Below, one piece after another: positions 50,374 through 63,442 of a stretch of DNA of 64,000 nucleotides. Source of the DNA: Ehretia macrophylla (Eukaryota > Streptophyta > Magnoliopsida > Boraginales > Ehretiaceae). The translations under genes and the position numbers were made by a program. The notes beneath the pieces are model-generated. The model was not told where the DNA came from, made no database searches, and saw only the letters and a list, made by a program, of their open reading frames with translations. How positions within the stretch are numbered: position 1 is the stretch's first letter; every line of letters starts with the position of its first letter. The DNA lies in contig CM075765.1 of NCBI GenBank assembly GCA_037974665.1, positions 14,503,501-14,567,500 on the forward strand. The letters are read 5' to 3'.

Positions 50374-53300
50374 TGTAACGCCCCAATCTCTCACGGAACC
50401 GGGACTTCTATTAACCATACTATTCTCAACCCAATTTCAAACCCGGGTACAAAATTTTAGGGAAAACGGACGAAGTTTTTCCTATTTATAGGACTATTTG
50501 AAAACCTGTAAACCACAACGTACAACCACAAGACCATAATTCACAACTTCAATCTGTTTCATCCCTATCAGCATGCAAGTCAACTAAAAAGAAGAGTAAA
50601 CAGTTGAAGTTATTACAAACCACTAGTACCTAACTATTACCCAAGACTAAAACTTTAATATTACATTTCTTAAGATAACACAAATACATATATGACCATA
50701 AAGTCTCAAATAGTATACATGCATATATAATGTACACATTCTTCCTTGTTCTACACACTGATAGAGCAAGCAGGCCACACAGGAGGCAATCCTATTTCCA
50801 GCTTATAGCATTGATCCTGAAAGGTATTAGAAATGAGGGTGGGTATACAACATGTATACTTAGTGAGGGAGGTGATGTTGCATACCAGGGCATGCAATAT
50901 GATATGCAACAGGATAATAGCATATTCCACATCAAATAACACAACCAAATAAGCAAGTAATTAACCACATATAAAAAGGATACGGTTCCATGTTTGTCTT
51001 CAATCACGAGCCATGAGCCAAGATCTTCAAGCAAGTACTGGCAAACCCTTACTCCTCCAAATTGGGGTACTCCGGATGTACCCCGATCCTACGACCCTTT
51101 ATCCTGAGGTAGGTCCATATGTCCAGCAGGTAAACCACGCCTATGGGGTAGTGGAGTATACTCAGCGATAAAGGGAATAGGCACCATAGTAGTCGAGAGA
51201 ACACGGCAAGTCCGACGCCGCCCATGTTTCTCAAAGCTACCATGTCCGAAAAGGTTGCGCAACCTCGAAACAAAGATCACGAGAAACAAGCATATCAAAT
51301 ACCACATAAGAGGAACGACAAAGTAGGCCGCCATCGCAATTAAATACAGATAACACGAAAAGATACAAGATGGCAAGTAAATAATGCATATAAACTTTAT
51401 CAATTACTAAATAATACAATCTAGAAACAGTAAAGTAAGTTAAGATGCACAGAATATATGAAGACTCCCTCACCTTTAGTAAGCCAAACCTGTAGGAGCA
51501 TAGCTTAGGTTTACTCCAAACCTCTTTGAAACCACTCAAATGCACAACCCCTAGTTATTCATATAAGTATAACACTTTCATTATCCATTGCAATTCTATT
51601 ATCATGATTAACTCTAATATACATGTAGCCCAAATATACAACTTAACTCATAAGATAGCATGAATCACACATCCTTCAAGTTAAACACTTAATACACGCT
51701 ACTACGCTTAAACACTAAGCATTACTCAATTACTAAACATATTAAAAGAACTCTAACATGCATTATCCAAAGTGAAATCATGTGCAAGATTATCTATATT
51801 CTATAAGATCATTAAACATACACTAATTACTTTGGATTACAAGACATGTTAAAATGACATTCTTATTAACACTAAAACACCATAAGCAACAAATTCACAT
51901 TCTTTAATCAAGTTACTATTTATTTTCTTCTTCAATTCACTTATACACACAAGCTCATATTCCACATGTAATTAAGCTAGAAAGTTTACTCTACCACATC
52001 ATTAGTTAGCATAGAAGGCATTAGAAGCATCAAAATATCATTAAGTTAAGATTATAAGCTATAAATTCCAATTATTTTACTACAACAATCAATAATCATC
52101 TAACTAGATGAGCTAACTTTATAGTTTATTTAATTAGCAATCAAATGTAGCAACTATAGCAATTCAAATAACTAATTATGCAATAAGACTAAGCAATTGA
52201 CAAGAAGTCCAACATATCTCTTTCCAAACGGTTAATAATCATGCCATAAACTTCACACAAGATAAAGAACTTCAAGTCTAACTTCACTAATCTCATGTAA
52301 CTACTTTATGATACAACTAAATGCCACGAAATCACATTTTTAAACACATTAACTCAAAAACACCGTAAAGCCCTTTAGGTTATTTTAACTACAACTATCT
52401 ATTCCAATTAGCCAAACCACGCCATAATTACATTTCAAAGGCTTCCTAACGCATCTAAGGCTAACTACATATTCAACAAGTCAAGCTCCCCATTTCGTTC
52501 CAACGTCCCCTTTAGCTCAAGACCCAAATCAAGTCACATACAGACCACAAGTTTCCCAATTCATAAACCAATTATACTCCACATCTAAATACACATTATG
52601 GCACCATTTAAAACCATGAAACCATACTTTAACCCGCAATTACCTCAAAAGTTCTGATTTTCCCTTTATGCGTTTGTACTACAAGTACCTTAACCGATAT
52701 TCAATTAAGTGTCACAACCACTCATTTAGCACTATCTCACCCTATAAACACTAAATACAACGTTCAATTCCACCCGGATTTACATTTCACCCGAAACCCC
52801 TTTGATTCCAAGCCAATTATGCACATCTACCCAAGTTTCACTCAATCTAAACACATTTAATCACCAACCTAGGTTCACTAGCACCCATAAGACCCTTAGA
52901 TAACACACCATCAAGTTTTAATCACCCTACCTCAAAACTCAAAACAAGTCAAGTTAGAGTTCCATGAAAGCATGCCCTTCCAAATCTTTTAATAGAACCC
53001 TAACTTTATCAAATCATTTACCTATGCTATTGATCTCCAAATTCTCTAATTTTTATGTATGAACGTAGATCTTCGAGTGTAGATGATCTTAGGTTCAAAC
53101 AGTGCCCAATTCTGAGTTAAATTCCATGAGTTATGACCTTTATCGTACCACTACACCTAACTACCCCTGCACAACGATTTTTCCCAGACACATTTCGGAA
53201 ATGGCTAAATCGGAGGGTCAAAACATTAGAATTTGCCTTAGCTCTATAAATCAACATTTGTTCTAAATTGTCTAATCTAGCTGCTGTATAAATTTCGTTA

Positions 53301-54534
53301 ATTTCTGAGCTCATTTACTATGCCAAAAAGCCTAGAAAACAAGGGCGAAAATCTGTCCAGAACAGGCACTAACTTATTGCTTACATTTTGTGAATAATTG
53401 AACATAGAAACCTTCTTGAGCTAGTATAAACTCTCTTTCAAGCATTAGATCAAGCACTTCATATGCACATTTCATCATATACAACCATAACCCTAACTAC
53501 AACTACTATAACAAAATATTTCATGTTTAGCTAGCACACAACACTTAACATCCCATAAGCTTCATGAAAATCAATTATCTAACTAAGACAAGATATAATT
53601 CAACTAGATTCAATATTTCATTTTCAAGTCCCCTTTGTAATCCAAGCTATAAATCCAATTCTAGCTAAATTCTAATTATATTCATGATACATATAGCATT
53701 CTTAAGGGTTCTAGCAACTATTAGAAGCAACAAAACAATTAGAAATGCAAAAACCCCAAAATTCACAGGTTACTATTCACAGACACTATTCATTATCTTC
53801 AAGAATTTGATTCTTGCATTAATTCCAAAAACAAGCCATCAACTTCATAAACCAAGTCTCTATAACGTGTAGAGATCATATAACACCATAACCAAGCATT
53901 TTATAAGCTAATATGTGCAAATCTAGAAATTCAAAATTTTAACAAAAACATAGAAAATGCAATATTACGCTATATTCCTCACCAAAACATGCAAAGGAGC
54001 AAGAATAAGGCTTAAGAACTCTTGGAATCACTCATAGATACCTTGGAAGAGCTTGAAATGTAAGGGTTGAAGTGAGTTTTCTTCCCCCTTTTCCTTCTCT
54101 GGTTCGACGGGTTGGGGGGCTCTTTGGGGTTTTTTTTTTCTTCTTTTATTTGCTAAGTTATAAGTGTGTATATATATGAGGTATTTAATAGGTGGGTGGC
54201 TAATTTGGGCTTTAAAAATAACCAAGACAAAATCAAACTAAGCTTAAAAATGCAATAGAGTCTAACTAATTTAGTTTATGTAATAACTTTTACTATTCAT
54301 TCAGGTTGAAAACTATTTTCTAAATGCACACTTCCAACATCAAATACACAAAATAATATTTTTCACATTCCTCCTACATGACATGTGATAGGAGAAAAAT
54401 ACAGTTTCAGAAAAATTAAACAGTAAATTTTTCTTATGAATAGTGCCTTATGCTAAAAATTGAATAAATGCACATTTAATGCTCAAATAAGACATTCAAC
54501 AATTTAAAATGAATATGATGAGGCTCTCGTCACA
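50374..54534 (-). mobile_element. Very long solo LTR, 4,161 bp, Ty3/gypsy type
   Basis: It starts 'tgtaacgcccc' and ends 'ctctcgtcaca' on plus, flanked by a perfect 5-bp duplication tgatg (50369-50373 and 54535-54539). On the minus strand it therefore runs TGTGACGAGAG to GGGGCGTTACA, like gypsy LTRs. A TATA-like tatatata is at 54169-54177 near the expected promoter. There is no gag or pol. Its length suits Tekay/Del or Tat/Ogre-type elements (inference). Confidence 0.8.
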
Positions 54535-54835
54535 TGATGCACACTTTCTTTTGAACCTATTCTCTTGTATTGAGAATCAATTTCTATATGTTTTCCACAG
54601 AAAAAATGATTTTTTGGGGAAACGTTAACACTCCAAATAAACTTTCAAACAGTTGTTGGTACTTGATGAGATGAACTAGCTTGACCATTGTTTCCAGATG
54701 ATGTTGAGTCGCAGCACTCCTTAGCAGGTACAAGTTTTTCATCTCTTCCCATGATTGCTCTCTTTATCTGTTTGATATTACTTCACTTGTTCAGCTTGTA
54801 AGTTTTCTTGACTTTGACTTCAATCTTCGTACTAA
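54535..54835 (-). other. Possible continuation of the LINE remnant and a small unassigned frame
   Basis: Minus-strand frames near 54540-54640 contain fragments (SVNVSPKNHFF, FLWKTYRN) compatible with the LINE zf-RVT region, beyond the solo LTR. Upstream, a frame with Met near 54763 ends 'CCDSTSSGNNGQASSSHQV' and stops. It is not recognised. Confidence 0.3.
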
Positions 54836-55064
54836 CTTGGGTATCAAGCACCTCTTAACTTTGGTTTAGTCATATATCAGGCTCTCACATAGTGTAAAGT
54901 TTGTACTTATATAGGACACACATGATGTAGAGTCTGAACCCATATAGTACTCACACATCTCTCAAAGTTTGACATTCGGCCAGGCCAGACTGATCAATAA
55001 TTTTAATTAAAAAAATCTTCTATGTGAGTTTTTACATGCATAAAATATGTTAACATAGCTTCCA

Positions 55065-55268
55065 AGGGTTATGTGGAATGGTAAGGTAGTACTTTGTTGT
55101 GGCTAAAGATCTCAAGTTTAAACCTATTCTGATCCCTGCCATCATTAATATTGTCTCACCTTGACTTGGAGTATGTATCGGGGTACGCCGCTGCACTACA
55201 ATATTTTTATAACTTTAGGGTAGATCCAATACGATCCCACCTAGAATGAGTTCCTCATCATAAAAAAA
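55065..55268 (+). mobile_element. Probable tRNA-derived SINE
   Basis: A box-A-like 'gtggaatggtaaggtagtac' and a box-B-like 'caagtttaaacc' about 45 bases later are followed by an A-rich tail at 55261-55270. No target duplication was established. Confidence 0.45.
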
Positions 55269-55301
55269 TAATATACATCAACGATATCACAAATTTTATC
55301 T

Positions 55302-55982
55302 AGGGTGAATCACACCAGACCCCCTTGTGCTTTTATGAGACTGCACAATGCCCCTAATGATCCAAAAATTGCACAATACACTCTGTAATTTGTTAAACTC
55401 GTCTTAGGTACCCCTCTCTACCTTTCCGTCAACATAGATAATAGAACTGCACAAAAAGACTTGGATTGCCCTTAATTCTTTTTTTTTCTCTCTTTTCTCA
55501 TTTTCCCTATATATATATAAGTAGGGTAGGGTTGAGGGTTAATAGGGGGCTAACAGGGTAAGGTAGGGTGGGGTAGGGAGTTGGCAAGGTGGCGGTAGAG
55601 TGGGAAGGTTAACGGGTGGGATGAATGAGGTGAGTGGTTGATGGGGTTGAGGGTAGGGTAGGAGGGTTAGGGAAGATGACTATTGATAATTTTTTTTATT
55701 TGGTGAAATGGGTGGGTAAAGAGAGAAGAAAAGAAAAAAAAAAGAATATGTATTTTAATAAGGGTATTTTTGTCCAAAAAATAACATATTTAAGCAAAAA
55801 AGTACGAATAATCACATCTCATGTGTGCGAAGTATAGTCTCTGTTAAAATAAACGGATTCTTAGACAAATGAGGTATTGTGCTTAGTTTAACAAATTACA
55901 GGAGGGTAACGTGCAAATTTTGGACCACACAAGAGTATTGTGCAGTTTTGTAAAAGTACAGGAGAGTACAGTGCATTTCACC
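55302..55982. mobile_element. Mutator-type MITE, 681 bp, with G-rich core
   Basis: Ends 'agggtgaatcacacc' and, inverted, 'ggtgaaatgcact' extend to arms of about 130 bp. Perfect 9-bp duplication attttatct at 55293-55301 and 55983-55991. Same family as 278-1129, in reverse orientation; the core at 55519-55680 is G-rich (gtagggt and ggtgggg units). No coding capacity. Confidence 0.85.
55519..55680 (+). repeat. G-rich core of the MITE
   Basis: Dense 'gtaggg', 'ggttgaggg' and 'gtgggg' units on the plus strand give multiple G-triplets at short spacing. Confidence 0.8.
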
Positions 55983-56157
55983 ATTTTATCTATGATGTCT
56001 TTATAAGATAAGTTCATTTTGTATCAACTATTATAATTTCCCACAACAAAAATATATAATTTTTAGATTTTGAACTCCATTCCATTTAGTCCACTTTTCC
56101 TCTTTATAGTGCCATATGTTCTCCTAGCATATGTGATTCGTTTTGTTACATGGTTCT

Positions 56158-56719
56158 TGTCACGCCTCGAGCCCAGAATTCTGGATCCGCAGGTGCAACT
56201 GGTGTTGTTAGGTATAAAAAATAACTATTTGGGTCTTCTTTTCTACTGGCCCAAAATAGTTAACTCAAATTATTCCTTATACTCACAACACTGACTTATA
56301 AACAACATAATCACAATATCTCTCACCGATATGGGATATCACATACACCCCCCGTTAAGGATCTGACATCCTCATCAGGGGCACACACACCCAGGACCAA
56401 CTAGGCAGTACAAGATTTTAGAGGTGGCTCCTACGGGTTCAATAGGCGACTCCCACCATCTTCTTGGTATAACACTTTGTCCTACATAGCACTTAGTTCA
56501 TGCATTGGCTAGTGGCCTACTCTGATATCATTCTATTATGTCCCAAGCTCAGAACCTCAGACCCACAGGTGCGACTAGTATTGTTAAGCATAAGAAATAA
56601 CTACTTGTACCGTCTTTTCTACTGGCCTAAAATGGTTAACCCAAGTTATTTTTTATACCTACAATACTCACTTATAAATTACACAATTACACTATCTCCC
56701 ACTGATGTAAGATGTCACA
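56158..56719 (-). mobile_element. Complete TRIM retrotransposon, 562 bp
   Basis: Two LTR-like repeats, 56158-56343 and 56539-56719, share 'aataactactt', 'cttttctactggcc' and 'cacttataa' blocks. A tRNA-Met-type primer site is at 56519-56530 (minus TGATATCAGAGT, slightly decayed). A G-rich polypurine tract is at 56344-56360 next to the 3' LTR. Perfect 5-bp duplication gttct at 56153-56157 and 56720-56724. The internal part is only about 195 bp with no gene, the definition of a TRIM; it needs enzymes from another element. Confidence 0.85.
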
Positions 56720-56724
56720 GTTCT

Positions 56725-58950
56725 TGTGAGAATTATTTGTCCAGAAAGATAAATAATATATAACAACCTCTTGTAATATCTTAAGTTGAGACATTTTGGC
56801 ATCTCTATCATATGAATGGAAAACCTAGCTAAAATCTACACGAGTAATATATATATATTAAGTGTAGTGGTGTGGCCTTAGATCTCATTTTTCAAATACT
56901 AAATTAGGTTTGGATTAATTTGAGACCACGCAATAATAGACTTGGCTTTGAGTATAAGTTAGGATGCTCTTATAAATTACCAAATTAGTAGAAACCCTAA
57001 CTAGTCTCCACCTTCTTTAATCTCTAAAACGCTATTACCTCTATTCTTTTTATTCTTTTGCCACCATAATCAACGCTAGTTGGAGGACCCTTGCCATCAA
57101 TAGCATCTTCATCTCTCTCCCATCCTCTTAAGTCTCTTAGATTAGCGCGAGCTGCTAATGACCAAGCTAAAAAATAAATAGATCTTAGAACTCAAGAACA
57201 AGATCCTCATAATAAATTTGAGGGTCTATATTTAATTTTATAATTTACTAAGTATCACATCATATCCACTGCAAAATTAAGGTATTTAAAATTAAATTAG
57301 TTAACAAAGAATTTTTTTTTTTCTTAGACCGAACAACTATCCAGTCGTGAAACAAAAAAGCTGAGGCCTACATGATGTAATTAGAAGGCGAGATGATCTT
57401 TGACCCTATAGTATAAAATACCGTGAAGGTATAATTTCCAATTTTTAATGTACAAATCCGTCTATTTTACTTCACCGATCACGATAAGTTTTTCTTTTCT
57501 TGGAGGCTTCAAAGTTCAAACAGTGCAGCAGTATATAAATAAATAAAGATCAAGTTTGGTGCAGGGCATCATAAAATTTACTGGTAATCATGTCGTAGTG
57601 AATCATTTTCTTTTTAGGTAGGCTGTCAACTGACTTATATTTTCCATTAATATCTTAACACTAGCCAAGACTCTCACCTAAAATATGTGTTTATTGTACA
57701 GCCATGAAGACCTGTTGGCCGGTGATCCCGATTCCAAGAGGCTATTTCATCTCCTTCCACACAACAGAGCAATATCAGTCGGGATTTGGATCTCCTACTA
57801 ACGCTATTATATTATTAAAGAAATTATAATGTTGAATTGATAACACAAATATAATGAAATTAGCTAAATCATTAAATGTAAAGATCAAATAACCGTATTA
57901 TCACTTTATCATCGTTGATCCATATAATCATTATATCGAAAACCCTACAACTAATGACGACAGATAATGGACAAAGGGTTTATTACTTAGTTGATAGGGC
58001 ATGAACTCTTACTCAACTTGCTAATAATTTCCTCCACCTTTAGACCAAAAGCACAGATTGTGTATATATACATCACAAATGCACCTAATTTAGACTGCAT
58101 CTAGAAGTTTGATACTATATAAGAAAAGTCATTATTGGCCCTTTATTTTTGAATACCTTTTGCTGCATATGAGAGTTGAATGAATCTACAACTGAGTGCC
58201 AACTAATGATATGATAAGATCATGTATGAGACCGCAAACATGTTACTTTTGTACCTAAATTTTCTAGTTTTGTTTTTGGAGAGTGATGAGCGGATGAAAA
58301 TTGGATTAATTTTCCAATTTCTTTATGAGTTTTATTACGTTTATTTAGTCGTTACTAACGAAAGACATTATTAAATAACAACTCTTTTTTTTTTTTTTTT
58401 TTAATCATCTATCTATCATCTCTTAATTAATTATGTGTATGCTTAGTTGTATTTCTTTAAAAAGAGAGAGAAATATACATAGAAAATAATAAACAAATGA
58501 TAAAAGAAAAACTATCTAGCATTTTCATTAATGAAATAATTCGTGTAGAGCTAGGCCCCTCAATGGGATCGGTGGCATTTGTCTTATTTGAAAGACATTC
58601 TGGAAAGGGATTTAAATTCCTAATAACGTTATTATATTATTAGAAGGATCAATAGTAATGGAGTACTGATTCACACTCGATGATCTAAATTATTTTATAA
58701 TAATTGTATCATTATTTCATTATAATTAATCTCTCTAATAATATTATTATGTTATCAGGGATTTAAATCGTTCCAAAAGAAGCCCAAAAGATAATAATGG
58801 GCCATTAGTTTAGCAAAAGACTTGATATTGATGAGAGATCCAATGATCTAAATTATCTGTGCGTTGGTTCCAAGTGTTTGCTATTGACTTAGGGCCCAAC
58901 ATGTGGCCGTACTACGAAAGTATCAGTACGATGCCATTCAAAGAACAGAT
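56725..58950. other. Intergenic, no gene recognised
   Basis: AT-rich. A T-run lies at 58385-58402. No transposon ends or gene features were resolved. Confidence 0.4.
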
Positions 58951-59300
58951 CGAAATCAAACGTATGTCGAAAAGCTTTTTCATTATTGGCAAAACACTTG
59001 CCATTCGTTTCGCTTGTCTATTTCTTAGACAAATGTAGAGCATGATAATTAAAAGTGATGTAAAGTTCATTTTTAAAGTAATTAATTCTTCACGGTTTAC
59101 TATATGTTGAAGAACAAATACCATTTGTAGAAGGTATCCAAAAAATTATGGGTAAAAACTTGTTAATAAGGTTCTGTAGTATAAGAATGATGACCAACCA
59201 ACATTGTGACTAAGTCATCAAATATAAACGTAAAGAATATTTGCCGTTGAATTAGGTATCCCGTATACCCTTGCATCTAATGTATCTGCTTAATTGTAAT
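58950..59300 (+). pseudogene. LINE RNase H fragment
   Basis: The plus strand reads 'LAIRFACLFLRQM' and 'SDVKFIFKVINSSRF', the same domain as the LINE remnant at 48963-50373 (AIRLACLFIGQRQ and DIDVVLKAINSSS). Stops are present. The ends are undefined. Confidence 0.5.
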
Positions 59301-60835
59301 ATCCATCCCTCAAGAATTGGAGGACTTCTGTAATGTTTTTCATTTGCAATGCATTTTATGATTTGACCCAAGAAAACAAAAAAATCATTGGCGAAATACA
59401 TTATTTGGGCATCCAAATATAAAAATAAACGATAAAGGTATTAGATTTTAAATCAAAGGGTCTCGAGCCCGAGTCTTCTTTTTTATTGAACTAATACACA
59501 TATTAGAATGTACTATTAGACCATATAATTTATAGCTTCCTTAAAATAAATTATTAATTAAAACAAAAAAACAAAAAACAAAAAACAAAAAGAGACCGAT
59601 AAATATAGCCCCGGCACATCTAATGCAATCCATTTGCAGTTGTTCCTTCACAATCACTTGGTGAGTTCATCGGTGAATCAAACTCTGTTCAAATCCTACG
59701 CAACTAAAACCTCTGAAATATTCACGCTAGCACGACATTCTTAAACTGTAAGTTCCCATTTTTAATAACAGTTACAGAACTTTTTATAAAAGCTTTTTTA
59801 AAACGATCAATAATATGTGTGAGTTTACAATAATATATATATATATATAACCTTATTAAATATGAACACATGTAATGATATCGCTATCATAAACAATCGT
59901 GTCAATCGATTGCGTTTGTAAGAAAATTCCACTTTTTTTTTATAGTTAGATGCAGAAATTGAAACGTGGAAGAAAAAATCATTTTTAAAAAAAAAAAAAA
60001 AAACTTGATAGCATATTCTTATTAGTTATTAATTTGTGTAAAGTTCTGACTCATTATCCAATTTGTTTAATCAATTTGATGACAAGATAAGAGCAAGAAG
60101 GCATATCATGTTGCCACCGCCTAGGTAATGTTGATGTGGTATTACATGCTCTTGTCCTCCACAGCCCGTAAGGCAATGTCTAATGTTGGACGGAGGAGGA
60201 CTTAACAAGTACGAGGTGGAAATTTATTCCTTCATCTTATGCTATATCATCTCTCTCTCTCTCTCTGTCTTCCTTCATTTCTTTTGCTTTTTTACTATTT
60301 TGATATTCTTCATTTTCACAACGTATGAATTAAAAAAAATTAGTCGGTAAATTCAAATCGAATAGGACCCATTAATATATGAAATTGACAGTCTGAACTA
60401 ACTCTTTCATCTTTTATATTGTATCATATCTTTTCCGTTTCATTTCTTTTGCTTTTTTTTACCATTTTGATGATCTTCACCTGCACAACGTATGAATTAA
60501 AAAAAAAAATTCAATTAGTCCAAACAACTCATTAGACTCTCTTATACTAATGGACGTCACACACTAATATGTGAGACCAATGGTTAATTTAGACTAACGT
60601 AAGCATTTTTCACGAACTAAGCTCAATCATAAAATGACATTATATAATTCCTTAACAAAAAAAAAAAAGAAAAGTCATTATAATGGTGTGAGTGATATCT
60701 CTCTTATTACTAACGTCAAATCTTTTTCTTCATTGTTCCATCTTTTAGGAATTTTGATATATACAAATCTACATAGAAAATGTCACCTGATTCTCATCAT
60801 GTGCTACGAAATTTTTACATCACTTGATGGGATTA
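59301..60835. other. Intergenic, no gene recognised
   Basis: Contains A-runs (59992), short TA and CT microsatellites (59829-59847, 60250-60267) and a duplicated 'cacaacgtatgaattaaaaa' at 60316 and 60483. Nothing else is supported. Confidence 0.45.
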
Positions 60836-61400
60836 GGCTCCGTTTGTTTGCTATAAAATATTTTTTCGTAAAATGTTTTTCACATTTTACAATGTTTGAC
60901 AGGACAAAAAATATAATCAATAGTAAAATATTTTCAGTCAACGGAAAACTTGTAATTCAAATGGCTGCGAAGAAAACATTTTACAACTTGTGCATTCACT
61001 TTTTACCTAACGTTTTCTTTCTCATCTCACAAAAAAGTGTTGCTGCTAATGCTTTTGCCTTCAATGTCTCTTTCTTCTCTCTCTCACCTTCACTTTTTAC
61101 CTAACGTTTTTTTTTATTATTATTTTTGTAATAATAAAATTCATTCATTTTTTTTTTTGTAAAAAATTCTCTAAGAATAAAATTCATTCTTTTTGTAAAA
61201 AAGAATTCACTAGAAAGTATTTTCTAATAACAACCAAAGGTTATAAAATATATTTTAGTGTCACAACTAAACACCAAAAAATATTTTCCAGTGTCACAAC
61301 CAAACATCAGAAAATATTTTCTAAAAAAATATTTTTCAGAAAAATATTCTCCAGCAAAATATTTTTCCTTAGCAAGTTATTTTACGGCAAACAAACATCA
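60836..61400. mobile_element. Inverted-repeat MITE, about 565 bp
   Basis: The left end 'ggctccgtttgtttgctat' is the inverse of the right end 'acggcaaacaaacatc', and the arms share the 'aaaatattttt' block. hAT-like ends; duplication not resolved. Confidence 0.6.
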
Positions 61401-61520
61401 AGTTCTGATGATAATTTGATATTTGAAGTTTGATTATTCCAAAAAAAAAAAAAATTACTTGTTTTCTTGTATTACATCGTTTTACATTTTATATAAAGGT
61501 TAAATACTTTAAACGTCAAA

Positions 61521-61619
61521 TCACATGTTATTTTCACAAATACTTTAAATTACTCACATGTTATTTTCACAAATACTTTGAATCAATCACATGTTATTCT
61601 CACAAATAGTTTGAATTAT
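61521..61619 (+). repeat. 33-bp tandem repeat, three units
   Basis: Units start at 61521, 61554 and 61587, each with 'tcacatgttatt' and 'cacaaata', differing at a few positions. Confidence 0.9.
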
Positions 61620-62690
61620 AAAATTAAGTTATTCAAGTTTAACACACGGAAACCTTCGATAATAAGACAAAATTTAAAAAAAAAATGTCTTTTGAGCCAT
61701 GAAAAACTTGTCCCTAAATGGTCAAATAGTGATTTATTTTAATCAAAGATTCCATATTTAGATCTCTATTTTCACATCATAAATATTGTCTGATTCTTGA
61801 CTAATTTAAAGTATGTGTGTGTTGAATTACAAATATTGTTTGGCCTTGACTAACTTGGGACAAAAATTGGAACACGCAGTTACACTACATGATTTATAAC
61901 ATTGAGTGAATTTAATATAGTTTTGTCTAGAGTGAATTCCTCGTTATCAAGAAAAGTTTAACCAAACTAAAACTAAGGCGGAGGGAGTTAGATTTAATTA
62001 TAGCAATATAATATTATGAACAAAATTCAATAGTTATAAATTTAATTATTTGTGTGTATGCTCTACAAGCTGAAAGTCTTGCACTTTGTGAAGCCTACAT
62101 GATGGTCAAGAATGAAAGCCTATCTCATGTTACTATTGGATTTGACTGCATGGAATTTGGTTAAAGGATTTCCATCTCCGTTTTTTTTAGGTTGGTTTAT
62201 TGACTAAATCTCTTTCTCCCTAAGAACCAAATTATTAGGTTAGTCCACATTTGCCGGCTAATAAAATGGATTATTGATTGACTAGTTAAAAACGTGAGAG
62301 TAAGTTCTCTTTTCCTTAATTGGATACTTAATACTTTTCGCTTTGTATTTAATAATATTGATATTGAGTGAGTTTTGACTTGTATAATAAAATCTTTTTT
62401 TTTAATTTTAAAAAAATAATTATAAATTATTAATACAATTATAATGAATTAACGTACACGATTATAGTCGTGGCTGAGATAATTGACGTTTTGCAAGTTT
62501 GGTACGTAGGCAAAGCCGCAAACAGAAAAATTTAAAAAGATGACGAAAAAGCACACACTCACTGTATGCTTTTATTGCAGGCAGGCGATGGAAGCTATGC
62601 AGTCTCTCACGCGAATCAATTCCTTTGTATTCTATTCTTATGATTAATAATAATAAAATAATGCACATATTCTCCATTTCTCCTCATCAC
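61620..62690. other. Intergenic, upstream of the carrier gene
   Basis: AT-rich, with no gene or element recognised. The last 200 bases are pyrimidine-rich and lead into the carrier gene 5' UTR. Confidence 0.45.
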
Positions 62691-62850
62691 ATTCCCCTAT
62701 TTATACTCAGCCCTCAATCACCTTCATTTTTACACGCACAACACACACTTAACAACCACCATCACCTAACTCTTTGCTTTTTTGCTTTTTTGCTTTATTT
62801 TTATTTTTATTTTTTTTAATACTTCAAAAAAATAAAAATATTCACAAAAA

Positions 62851-63374
62851 ATGCTTAATTTAGAGCATTGGTTGAAGAAATTAACTTCAATAGAATCACA
62901 ACAACAAATTCAAGTATTTGCAAACAATGATTTGTTTTTGTTAAATCATATCGACTTCAACGGAGCCGGCGCCGGCGGATTATTTCTTGAATCTTCTGTT
63001 CCGGCATCGTTCGTGTCGTTAATATCTCCGCAAAATGTAAGCAATGCTTCGTGTAGTTCGCCGTCGTCTTTGTCGATCGACGGTGTTGGAGGTAGCGTTT
63101 GGTGTTCTTCGCGGAGGAGGAGGAGGGGGATCGGAGGGAGGTTTGCGTCGGTGACTCTTTCGATTAAAGACGAGGGGGAAGGGGAGGGGGAAGGGTTTAG
63201 GGAGGGTTTAGGGAGAAATGGGGAAAGGAATGGTGAAGAGAGTGAAAAGACGGCGTCTTTTGAGGAGTTGGAAAAGAAGGAAGAGAAAAGTGAGCTGAAG
63301 AAAAGTGGGAGACAAGATGCTTTGAACACTGCTAAGCACCTTTGGGCCGGGGCGGTTGCTGCCGCGGTTTCTAG
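62851..63374 (+). CDS. BRITTLE1-like (BTL) mitochondrial carrier family protein, first exon (partial gene)
   Basis: The ATG at 62851 opens a 174-residue exon: a polar N-terminal extension with Ser-, Arg- and Glu/Gly-rich stretches, then 'ALNTAKHLWAGAVAAAVSR', the start of the first transmembrane repeat in plant BTL-type adenylate carriers. The exon end is inferred at 63374 (AG before GTTCAA), phase 2. That lets the next exon supply the rest of Arg and the expected continuation of the carrier. Reading on without splicing runs into a (TA)n tract, which would be abnormal. The remaining three carrier repeats lie beyond the window. Substrate and organelle are inferred from family only. Confidence 0.7.
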
Positions 63375-63399
63375 GTTCAACACTAACTCTGAATTGGAA

Positions 63400-63442
<43 letters not shown>

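Noticed and set aside
51049-51545. Minus-strand frames inside the 4.2-kb solo LTR
   Set aside because: They are overlapping short frames with no domain, within an LTR bounded by a perfect duplication.
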